From positions 1-10,735 of the forward strand of contig JANLSO010000039.1 of assembly GCA_031362405.1 (NCBI GenBank): a stretch of 10,735 nt of DNA, in the 5' to 3' direction. This stretch comes from JANLSO01 sp031362405 (GTDB lineage Bacteria; Actinomycetota; Thermoleophilia; Miltoncostaeales; Miltoncostaeaceae). The notes below the pieces were generated by a model. The model did no database searches, had not been told where the DNA came from, and saw only the letters and a list, made by a program, of their open reading frames with translations. The position numbers and the translations under genes are program-made. Of the stretch, positions 5,103-10,735 are shown piece after piece; position 1 is the first letter of the stretch, and every line of letters begins with the position of its first letter.

Positions 5103-5888
5103 TCACGGCGTGACCGCCGAGCCGAGTGCCGACGCGGTCAGCACGCGCGGCCCATCGGGCGTGATCGCCACCGTGTGCTCGAAGTGCGCCGATAAAGAGC
5201 CGTCCTTGGTGGTGATCGTCCAGCCGTCATCATCGAGTACCACGTCGGGGGCCCCGGCGTTCACCATCGGTTCAATGGCGATCACCATGCCTTCGACAAG
5301 CGGCACTCCCTGGCCAGGGCGTCCGAAATTGGGAACTTGCGGCTCCTCGTGCATCGTACGACCGATGCCGTGTCCGACGAGCGTCTGGATCACCGAGAAT
5401 CCCGCGGCCTCGACCTCGGTTTGGACGGCGTGGCCGATGTCGCCCACATGGTTCCCGGCCCGACACGCGGCGATACCTCGCACGAGGGACTCTTCCGTCA
5501 CCGCCATCAGGCGCTGCGCCTCGAGGGAAACGACGCCCACCGCGTGAGTCCGGGCCGCATCGGATACCCACCCATCCAGCACGACGCCCATATCGAGCGA
5601 GAGGATGTCCCCGGCGGCGAGCCGATACGGACCGGGTATCGCGTGAACGACCTGCGTATTGACCGACGGACACGTCGAGCCGGGGAATCCATTGAACCCC
5701 TTGAACGCCGGGATGCCGCCACCGTCGCGGATGAACTGCTCCGCACGGGCGTCGAGCTCACCCGTGGAGACTCCCTCGGCAACCTCTCGCTGCATGGCGT
5801 CGTGACACGCCGCGAGCAGCGCACCGGACGCCGCCATTGCGTCAATCTCGCCCGGGGTCTTCGGCACGGGCCCACGTGAACGCGCCAC
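5103..5888 (-). CDS. map: Methionine aminopeptidase, type I
   Basis: This cytosolic metalloprotease removes the initiator Met from new proteins. From the GTG at 5888 it has 261 aa, the usual size. The full metal and catalytic set is present: H82 (VNTQVVHAIPG), D99 (SLDMGV), D110 (VSDAAR), H173 (VGHGIGRTMHEEP), E206 (AIEPM) and E237 (FEHTVAIT). The N-terminal KTPGEIDAM is the standard first helix. The GTG at 5888 lies 7 nt after the adk stop with only a weak SD. A second GTG at 5867, just before PKTPGEI, is also possible. Longer starts reach into adk and would add about 27 basic residues. It belongs in the secY-adk-map block seen in many bacteria. Confidence 0.97.
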   Translation of the reverse strand: MARSRGPVPKTPGEIDAMAASGALLAACHDAMQREVAEGVSTGELDARAEQFIRDGGGIPAFKGFNGFPGSTCPSVNTQVVHAIPGPYRLAAGDILSLDMGVVLDGWVSDAARTHAVGVVSLEAQRLMAVTEESLVRGIAACRAGNHVGDIGHAVQTEVEAAGFSVIQTLVGHGIGRTMHEEPQVPNFGRPGQGVPLVEGMVIAIEPMVNAGAPDVVLDDDGWTITTKDGSLSAHFEHTVAITPDGPRVLTASALGSAVTP

Positions 5889-5895
5889 AGACGGC

Positions 5896-6534
5896 CTAGC
5901 CGATCGACGCGACGCGCGCCGCGATTTGACCATTGACCTCAACCTGGGAACGTTCGCCGTCGACCTCATGGATCAGGCCACGCGTACGGTAGTACGCGAT
6001 CAACGGAGCCGTCTGATCGTCGTAAACGTTCAAGCGGTTCGCGACCGCATCGGAGCGATCGTCATCGCGCTGATAGAGGTCGCAGTGACCGCCCTTCGGG
6101 CACGGCTCCTCGGGATCGTACGGTGAGAACACCTCATGGTACGAGCGTCCGCATTTGCGGCACAGCCAACGCCCCGCCAGGCGCCGCACAAGTTCCTCGC
6201 GCGAGACGGCGATCACGAGCACGGCGTCAATCGGGGCGCCGACCTCGCCCAACATCTCGTCCAGCGCCTGCGCCTGAGGCAGCGTGCGCGGAAAGCCGTC
6301 GAGCAGGAAGTTCCCGGAATCCGCCTCGAGACGCTCGCGGATCATCCCGATCATCACGCGGTCGGGCACCAGATCGCCCGCGTCCATAAAGACCTTCGCC
6401 TCGCGGCCGAGGGTCGTCCCGTCGGCAACGGCCTGTCGCAGCATGTCCCCTGTCGACAGGTGAGTGAGACCGAACTCCGCCTTGAGACGCTCGGCCTGCG
6501 TGCCCTTTCCCGCCCCGGGAGGGCCGAGGAACAC
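5896..6534 (-). CDS. adk: Adenylate kinase with zinc-type LID
   Basis: Adenylate kinase interconverts ATP plus AMP and two ADP. The P-loop GPPGAGKGT is at residues 4-12 counted from GTG 6534, THLSTGDMLR binds AMP, and LLDGFPRT is at 77-84. The LID (about 121-158) carries C125, C128, C145 and C151, a probable zinc site, then LYQRDDD. Length is 212 aa from this GTG. The start is problematic: the family normally has Met, one or two residues, then the LVFLGPPG strand. The codons before LVFLG are ATA-GCC-CGG, with no ATG, GTG or TTG at the expected place. ATA (6546-6544) overlaps the secY TAG as ATAG and would give 216 aa. CTG 6537 is another option. GTG 6534 is the first standard start but clips part of the first strand. 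Confidence 0.93.
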   Translation of the reverse strand: MFLGPPGAGKGTQAERLKAEFGLTHLSTGDMLRQAVADGTTLGREAKVFMDAGDLVPDRVMIGMIRERLEADSGNFLLDGFPRTLPQAQALDEMLGEVGAPIDAVLVIAVSREELVRRLAGRWLCRKCGRSYHEVFSPYDPEEPCPKGGHCDLYQRDDDRSDAVANRLNVYDDQTAPLIAYYRTRGLIHEVDGERSQVEVNGQIAARVASIG

Positions 6535-6542
6535 CAGCCGGG

Positions 6543-7808
6543 CTATCGGAGGAACCCTTCGTACGAGCGCATCATGAGCTGGGCTTCCATCTGGCGCATC
6601 GTGTCGAGCGCCACGCCCACGACGATCAGGATCGACGTACCACCGAGCACGCCGAAAAAGACATTCGAGTCCGGCAGGTAGCGAAAGACGATGTTCGGCA
6701 GCTCCGCGATGATCGCCAGGTAAATCGCCCCCGGCAGGGTCAGGCGGGTCAGCACGCGGTCGAGGTACACCGCGGTGGGCCTGCCAGGGCGCACCCCGGG
6801 AATGAACCCGCCGTACTTCTTGAGGTTGTCGGCCTGATCGACCGGGTTGAACTGGACCGCGGTGTAGAAGTAGGTGAAGAGGATGATCAGCAGCGCCTCG
6901 AACACGATGTAGTACCAGGAGCCGGGCGCCAGGAAGTCGGAGATCGACTGGAAGAACGACCCCCGCCCCCCGAACTCGGCCAGGGTCGGCGGCAGGATCA
7001 CCACGGACGACGCAAAGATCACCGGTATCACCCCTGCCATGTTCACGCGCAGCGGCATATAGGTGGAACCGCCGGAGGTCATGCGTCGCCCGACCACACG
7101 TTTGGCGTACTGGATCGGGATGCGGCGCTGGCCCTCGTTGATGAACACCACCGCCACGACGACGGTCATCGCGATGACGAAGATGAGGATCTGGGTGACC
7201 GGAGTCAGCTCCAGCCAATTCGAAAGAGCGCTGGGGAGTGCCGACACGATGCTCGCGAAGATCATCAGCGAGATGCCGTTGCCGACCCCGCGCTGGGTGA
7301 TGAGCTCACCGAGCCACATGACCAGCGTCGTGCCGGCGGTCAGCGAAACGACGATCAGGTAGAAGCGACCCCAGGTGAAGTCGGGCAGGGCTCCCTGCGA
7401 GCGGAAGTAGAGAACATAGGCAGCTGACTGAACCGCACCGAGAATGACGGTGAAGTAGCGCGTGTACTGGGTGATCTTCTGTTGACCGGACTCGCCCTCT
7501 TTCTGAAGGCCTTCGAGCTTGGGGATCACCACGGTCATCAGCTGAACGATGATGCTTGCCGTGATGTACGGCGCGATGCCAAGCGCGAAGACGGCGAATC
7601 TTGTCAGTGCGCCTCCCGCGAAGAGGTTCAGGTACTCGAGGAGCCGGCTACCCCGCTGATCGATCGCGTCCTGCAGAGCAACGAGGTCCACGCCCGGAAC
7701 GGGAACGAACGATCCAAACCGGAAGATCATGAGCATGAAGGCCGTGAAGAGCAGCTTCTTGCGCAGCTCCGGTGAGGAGAACGCATTCAGCATGGACTTC
7801 AGCATCAT
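6543..7808 (-). CDS. secY: Protein translocase subunit SecY
   Basis: This 421-aa protein is the ten-helix channel of the SecYEG translocon in the inner membrane and exports and inserts unfolded proteins. Hydrophobic spans begin near residue 19, with the plug region after VPVPGVD. The ALGIAPYITASIIVQL helix and ITQRGVGNGISL (about 170-181) are family hallmarks. The cytosolic C5 loop GGFIPGVRPGRPT (333-345), which contacts SecA and the ribosome, is intact. The ATG at 7808 has AAGGAG six nt upstream; a second ATG follows at once. It lies 52 nt after rplO, one of the longer gaps, and that gap contains a hairpin. Its TAG is where adk translation should begin. Confidence 0.98.
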   Translation of the reverse strand: MMLKSMLNAFSSPELRKKLLFTAFMLMIFRFGSFVPVPGVDLVALQDAIDQRGSRLLEYLNLFAGGALTRFAVFALGIAPYITASIIVQLMTVVIPKLEGLQKEGESGQQKITQYTRYFTVILGAVQSAAYVLYFRSQGALPDFTWGRFYLIVVSLTAGTTLVMWLGELITQRGVGNGISLMIFASIVSALPSALSNWLELTPVTQILIFVIAMTVVVAVVFINEGQRRIPIQYAKRVVGRRMTSGGSTYMPLRVNMAGVIPVIFASSVVILPPTLAEFGGRGSFFQSISDFLAPGSWYYIVFEALLIILFTYFYTAVQFNPVDQADNLKKYGGFIPGVRPGRPTAVYLDRVLTRLTLPGAIYLAIIAELPNIVFRYLPDSNVFFGVLGGTSILIVVGVALDTMRQMEAQLMMRSYEGFLR

Positions 7809-7814
7809 GGAAGG

Positions 7815-7842
7815 CTCCTTACCGCCGGACCCACCGGGCGGT
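7815..7842 (-). promoter_or_regulatory. secY ribosome-binding site with adjoining hairpin
   Basis: On the minus strand a 6-bp stem, ACCGCC (7842-7837) with GGCGGT (7826-7821), encloses a 10-nt loop and is followed at once by the AAGGAG of secY (7820-7815). The stem abuts but does not cover the SD. It could tune the yield of SecY, a membrane protein needed in smaller amount than the surrounding ribosomal proteins, or act as an RNase barrier. Structure seen; role inferred. Confidence 0.38.
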
Positions 7843-7860
7843 TAACGTGCACGGAGGCGA

Positions 7861-8388
7861 TCAGGCCTCGGCGCCGAGAATCTCCGCGGTACCGCCGGCG
7901 GCCTCGATCTTTGCCTTGGCGGCCGACGAGAACGCGTGAGCGCGAACCGTGAGCGCGTGATCGAGATCGCCTTCGGCCAGAATCTTCACCGGCCAGTCGC
8001 GGTTCGCGTTGTTCTTGACCAGCCCACGTGCTTCTAGCGCGGCGACGTCGACGACACTGCCCGCAGCGAAGATCGCGAGCGAGCCGACGTTCACCGGCAC
8101 CGTGTGGGTGCGAAACGGGCCCATCGGCATCGACATCTTGCGGTTCGCGCCGCGCATTTTGCCCTGCTGCATGTAGAGCGGCATCTGACCACCGGCGTAC
8201 CCGGGGCGCACCGAGCCGCCCGACCGTGAACCGAGACCCTTCTGGCCGCGCCCACAGGTCTTGCCGCTGCCCGAGCCGATCCCACGGCCAATTCGCTTGC
8301 GGGCCTTCTTGGCACCGGGGTTCGGGCGCAGGTTCTCGAGGCGCACATCCTCCGCGTTCACCGGAGCTGCGTCGGGGGACTTAGACAC
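7861..8388 (-). CDS. rplO: 50S ribosomal protein L15
   Basis: This 175-aa protein, a late-assembling 50S component, is longer than the usual 145-150. The core starts at LENLRPNPGAKKARKRIGRG, followed by the glycine-rich GSGSGKTCGRGQKG stretch and FEGGQMP-like YAGGQMPLY. About 15 extra residues lie in front of the core. The GTG at 8388 is chosen because it has GAGGAG seven nt upstream and overlaps the rpmD stop by 8 nt. A GTG at 8346 would give the canonical N-terminus, but its SD is only 2 nt away. The rest of the extra length is in the C-terminal half. It lies next to secY, as in most bacteria. Confidence 0.96.
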   Translation of the reverse strand: MSKSPDAAPVNAEDVRLENLRPNPGAKKARKRIGRGIGSGSGKTCGRGQKGLGSRSGGSVRPGYAGGQMPLYMQQGKMRGANRKMSMPMGPFRTHTVPVNVGSLAIFAAGSVVDVAALEARGLVKNNANRDWPVKILAEGDLDHALTVRAHAFSSAAKAKIEAAGGTAEILGAEA

Positions 8389-8569
8389 GGGAAATCTCCT
8401 CGACGCTGATCAACGAGCGGACAAGACGGATCATGCCCTGCAGCTGGGGGGAGTCTTCGTACTCGGAGGTCTTACCGATACGGCCGAGACCAAGCGCCCG
8501 CAGAGTGCCACGGTGGCGTTGGGTCGTGCCGATCTGCGAGCGGATCTGGGTAATGCGAAGCGTTGCCAT
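8381..8569 (-). CDS. rpmD: 50S ribosomal protein L30
   Basis: This 62-aa protein is normal for bacterial L30. It begins MATLRITQIRSQIG, and GTLRALGLGRIGKTSEYEDSP is the family core. L30 binds 23S rRNA on the 50S surface. The ATG at 8569 has AGGAGG six nt upstream, inside the end of rpsE, and lies 1 nt after the rpsE TGA. The C-terminus overlaps the rplO start by 8 nt, so translation of the three genes is tightly linked. Confidence 0.97.
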   Translation of the reverse strand: MATLRITQIRSQIGTTQRHRGTLRALGLGRIGKTSEYEDSPQLQGMIRLVRSLISVEEISRV

Positions 8570-8570
8570 C

Positions 8571-9134
8571 TCAGGCCTCCTGCGCCACGGGCGTCGCCGC
8601 GGCGGTCTTCGAAGAGACGCCGAGCACCTCGGCGACGGTCAGGCCGCGCAGCGCCGCGACCTCTTCGGGCCGACGCAGCGACTTGAGCCCCGCCACCGTG
8701 GCGGCGACGAGGTTCACCGGGTTGCTCGTACCAAGAGACTTACTGAGGATGTCGCGGATACCGGCAAGCTCGAGCACGGCGCGAACCCCCCCGCCGGCGA
8801 TGACGCCTGTTCCCTGAGCGGCGGGCTTCAAGAGCACCCGCCCGGCGCCGGCACGACCGAGCACCTCATGGGTGATCGTCGTGTTGTACTTCGCCACCTT
8901 GAAGAGGTTCTTCCGGGCATCTTCGACAGCCTTCTGGATCGCGACCGGCACCTCGTTGGCCTTGCCGTGCCCGACCCCGACGGTGTCGACCTCGTTGCCC
9001 ACGACGACCAGCGCCGAGAACGAGAACCGACGGCCACCCTTCACGACCTTGGCGACACGGTTCACTTGGACGACCCGCTCGTTCAGGTCGAGTCCGTCCG
9101 AGTTGATCTTCGCCTGTCGGCGCGCTTCGGCCAC
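8571..9134 (-). CDS. rpsE: 30S ribosomal protein S5
   Basis: S5 lies at the mRNA entry side of the 30S subunit and affects decoding accuracy and helicase action. At 187 aa it is slightly longer than the E. coli protein. The double-stranded-RNA-binding-like N-terminal domain shows LNERVVQVNRVAKVVKGGRRFSF-type sequence. The C-terminal domain has LLKPAAQGTGVIAGGGVRAV and KSLGTSNPVNLV. The last roughly 15 residues, rich in Ala and Thr, are a variable tail. The GTG at 9134 has GGAG five nt upstream and lies 16 nt after rplR. Confidence 0.98.
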   Translation of the reverse strand: MAEARRQAKINSDGLDLNERVVQVNRVAKVVKGGRRFSFSALVVVGNEVDTVGVGHGKANEVPVAIQKAVEDARKNLFKVAKYNTTITHEVLGRAGAGRVLLKPAAQGTGVIAGGGVRAVLELAGIRDILSKSLGTSNPVNLVAATVAGLKSLRRPEEVAALRGLTVAEVLGVSSKTAAATPVAQEA

Positions 9135-9150
9135 TGGTGCTCCGTTCTTC

Positions 9151-9501
9151 CTAAAACTCGAGACCGGCGCCGCGTGCGGCGTCGGCGAGGGTCTTTACGC
9201 GGCCGTGGTACTGGTATCCGCCACGGTCGAAAACAACCGTGTCGATACCTGCCGCCTTCGCGCGTTCGGCAACGAGGCGCCCGACGTGCTCGGCCGCCTC
9301 GGCCTTGGTCATTGCACGCAGGTCGGCTTCCGTCGAACCCGCCGCGGCCAAGGTGTGGCCTGCAGTATCGTCGATGATCTGGGCGTAGATGCGCTGGTTC
9401 GACCGCGCGACCGACAGACGCGGACGCGTGGCGGTACCGGTGACCTTGGCGCGAATCCGACGCTGACGACGGCGGCGCTTTTCGAGTGGTGTCTTGATCA
9501 T
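9151..9501 (-). CDS. rplR: 50S ribosomal protein L18
   Basis: This 116-aa protein is standard for L18, which binds 5S rRNA in the central protuberance together with L5. The arginine-rich start (KRRRRQRRIRAKVTG), RPRLSVARSNQRIYAQIIDD and the closing VVFDRGGYQYHGRVKTLADAARGAGLEF are diagnostic. The ATG at 9501 is 4 nt after the rplF stop, with a weak AGGG-type SD, so coupling is likely. Confidence 0.98.
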   Translation of the reverse strand: MIKTPLEKRRRRQRRIRAKVTGTATRPRLSVARSNQRIYAQIIDDTAGHTLAAAGSTEADLRAMTKAEAAEHVGRLVAERAKAAGIDTVVFDRGGYQYHGRVKTLADAARGAGLEF

Positions 9502-9505
9502 GTCC

Positions 9506-10039
9506 CTATGCCCTCTTACCGACCTTGCGGCGAACTTCTTCGCCCAGATACCGAATGCCCTTGCCCTTGTACGGCTCAGGCCGTCGCACGTCGCGGATCT
9601 TTGCCGCGGCCTGGCCGACGGCCTGCTTGTCGATGCCCCGCACGACGACCTGCGTCGGTGCCGGCACCTCGAAACTGATGCCGTTCGGCGCGTCGATCGT
9701 CACCGCGTGCGAGTAGCCCACCGCCAACTCCAGCGAGGTGCCCTTCAGCGTCGCACGATAGCCGACGCCGACGATCTCGAGCCGCTTGGAGAAGCCTTCG
9801 GTGACGCCCTGCACCATGTTGGCGACGAGCGTCCGGGTCAGGCCATGCAGCGAACGGTGCGGACCGCGGTCGGTCGGACGGGTCACCGTCAACACTCCGC
9901 CGTCATCGCTGATGCGGATCGGCTCGACCACGGTGTGCTCGAGAGCGCCCTTGGGACCCTTCACCGCGACGTGCTGACCCGAAATGTCGACCGTGACCCC
10001 TTCGGGCACGGTAATGGGCGCACGTCCGATGCGGCTCAT
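9506..10039 (-). CDS. rplF: 50S ribosomal protein L6
   Basis: This 177-aa protein matches the usual L6 length. L6 binds 23S rRNA near the factor-binding site at the base of the stalk. It starts MSRIGRAPITVPEGVTV and has the repeated L6 fold, with the second half marked by RRPEPYKGKGIRYLGEEVRRKVGK. The open frame extends 51 codons upstream, but the ATG at 10039 gives the canonical N-terminus and has GGAGG five nt before it. Upstream in-frame codons overlap rpsH and are not family-like. The 40-nt gap to rpsH shows nothing notable. Confidence 0.98.
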   Translation of the reverse strand: MSRIGRAPITVPEGVTVDISGQHVAVKGPKGALEHTVVEPIRISDDGGVLTVTRPTDRGPHRSLHGLTRTLVANMVQGVTEGFSKRLEIVGVGYRATLKGTSLELAVGYSHAVTIDAPNGISFEVPAPTQVVVRGIDKQAVGQAAAKIRDVRRPEPYKGKGIRYLGEEVRRKVGKRA

Positions 10040-10079
10040 GCGGTCCTCCGGTGGTCGTAAGATGTCAGAGGGGAAATTC

Positions 10080-10463
10080 TCACCAGACGGTGCACAGGAC
10101 CTCGCCGCCGATCCCACGGCGACGCGCCTCCTGGCCGGTGAGCAGGCCCTGAGAAGTGGAAACAACGGCGATGCCCATGCCGCCGAGCACACGCGGAAGC
10201 TTGTCGGCCGGCGCGTAGACGCGGCGACCGGGCTTCGAGACGCGCTTTATGCCCGACAACACACGCCGACGCTCGTTGTCGTACTTGAGCTGGACGGTCA
10301 GCACCCCGTCGGCCACGTCGTGGCCGAGGATGTAGCCGGCCTGCTTCAGCACCCCGGCGAGGCTTTCCTTCTGCTTGCTGGTGGGCATGCCGACGGTGTC
10401 GTGCAGCGCCATGTTGGCGTTGCGCACACGGGTCAACATGTCAGCGATCGGATCGGTCAGCAT
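10080..10463 (-). CDS. rpsH: 30S ribosomal protein S8
   Basis: S8 is a primary 16S rRNA binder in the central domain. At 127 aa it is near the usual 130. It begins MLTDPIADMLTRVRNANMA and ends with the typical GGMGIAVVSTSQGLLTGQEARRRGIGGEVLCTVW. The ATG at 10463 lies 4 nt after the rpsN stop. No strong SD is visible, so re-initiation after rpsN is likely. In E. coli S8 represses the spc operon by binding an rplE leader site. The matching region here lies outside the window. Confidence 0.98.
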   Translation of the reverse strand: MLTDPIADMLTRVRNANMALHDTVGMPTSKQKESLAGVLKQAGYILGHDVADGVLTVQLKYDNERRRVLSGIKRVSKPGRRVYAPADKLPRVLGGMGIAVVSTSQGLLTGQEARRRGIGGEVLCTVW

Positions 10464-10467
10464 TCGA

Positions 10468-10653
10468 CTACCAGCTGCTCTTTGTCATGCCCGGGATGAC
10501 GCCGGCGTGTGCCTGCTCGCGCAGACAGATCCGGCACAGTCCGAACTTGCGGTAGACCGAGCGTGAACGCCCACACCGCAGGCAGCGCGTGTAGCTCTGG
10601 GTCTTGTACTTCGGGGTTCCTGCTGCCTTGACGCGCAGGCTGGTCTTCGCCAC
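10468..10653 (-). CDS. rpsN: 30S ribosomal protein S14, type Z (zinc)
   Basis: This 61-aa protein is the short zinc-containing form of S14 in the 30S head. The zinc ligands are C24, C27, C40 and C43 in CLRCGR and CRICLRE. It ends AGVIPGMTKSSW, as the type Z family does. The GTG at 10653 has GGGAG six nt upstream and follows the preceding stop by 17 nt. Its place between the L5 position and rpsH is the normal spc order. Confidence 0.98.
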   Translation of the reverse strand: MAKTSLRVKAAGTPKYKTQSYTRCLRCGRSRSVYRKFGLCRICLREQAHAGVIPGMTKSSW

Positions 10654-10670
10654 TTCCGTCTCCCTCGCTG

Positions 10671-10735
10671 CTATCGGCGGCCGCGACCGCGGCCGACCTT
10701 GCGCATCTTGGCCCGCCGACGCACGGCGCGCTCCT
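10671..10735 (-). CDS. rplE: 3' end of the gene before rpsN, probably ribosomal protein L5 (partial)
   Basis: Only the last 20 codons are present, ending at a TAG (10673-10671), with 11 Arg or Lys and an RGRGRR end. Position is the main evidence: rplE precedes rpsN in nearly all spc operons. L5 usually ends soon after an FPF motif, which is not in view, so this would be an unusual basic extension. Another small basic ribosomal protein is possible. The last codons contain an 8-bp inverted repeat (10678-10695). Confidence 0.5.
   Translation of the reverse strand, partial: ERAVRRRAKMRKVGRGRGRR

Noticed and set aside
8433..9377. 314-codon open frame on the plus strand opposite rpmD, rpsE and rplR
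   Set aside because: It is antisense to certain genes, with no recognisable protein motif or start signal.
1..10735. CRISPR arrays, tRNA or rRNA genes, insertion sequences or prophage genes
   Set aside because: I found no spaced direct repeats, no cloverleaf-like sequence and no transposase or integrase motif in the window.

Overview
The window is a GC-rich bacterial segment. About 9.5 kb of it is the downstream half of the conserved S10-spc-alpha ribosomal protein cluster, read entirely on the minus strand. About 1.27 kb of toxin-antitoxin (TA) genes on the plus strand run tail-to-tail against its end. Zinc-type S4, S14 and L36, a single secY, and frequent GTG starts next to GGAGG-like Shine-Dalgarno (SD) sites fit a high-GC Gram-positive-like lineage such as Actinomycetota or Chloroflexota. 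I cannot decide between them by eye.

In transcription order (right to left) the minus strand carries the 3' end of a gene that is probably rplE (L5), then rpsN (S14), rpsH (S8), rplF (L6), rplR (L18), rpsE (S5), rpmD (L30), rplO (L15), secY, adk, map, rpmJ (L36), rpsM (S13), rpsK (S11), rpsD (S4), rpoA, rplQ (L17) and truA. Most genes are 1-20 nt apart or overlap, so this is a compact operon for ribosome assembly, Sec export, nucleotide balance, N-terminal Met removal, RNA polymerase alpha and tRNA pseudouridylation. infA, which often lies between map and rpmJ, is absent here. A 106-nt spacer takes its place. rplM-rpsI, which follow truA in many genomes, are also absent.

The plus-strand part (1-1275) holds the end of an upstream ORF overlapping by 4 nt a PIN-domain (VapC-type) toxin, then a 62-nt spacer, then an AbrB/MazE-like antitoxin overlapping by 4 nt a Doc/Fic toxin. 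The Doc stop lies inside the truA 3' end (26-bp convergent overlap), so no free DNA remains for a conventional terminator between the ribosomal operon and the TA genes.

Most of the window is ordinary and highly conserved; I see no wholly new system. The points worth a second look are a probable leaderless promoter for the AbrB-Doc pair, the truA/doc overlap, an adk gene without a standard start codon at the expected place, a 33-codon ORF coupled to rpoA, short GC-rich hairpins before several ribosome-binding sites, the missing infA, and a very basic tail on the probable L5.
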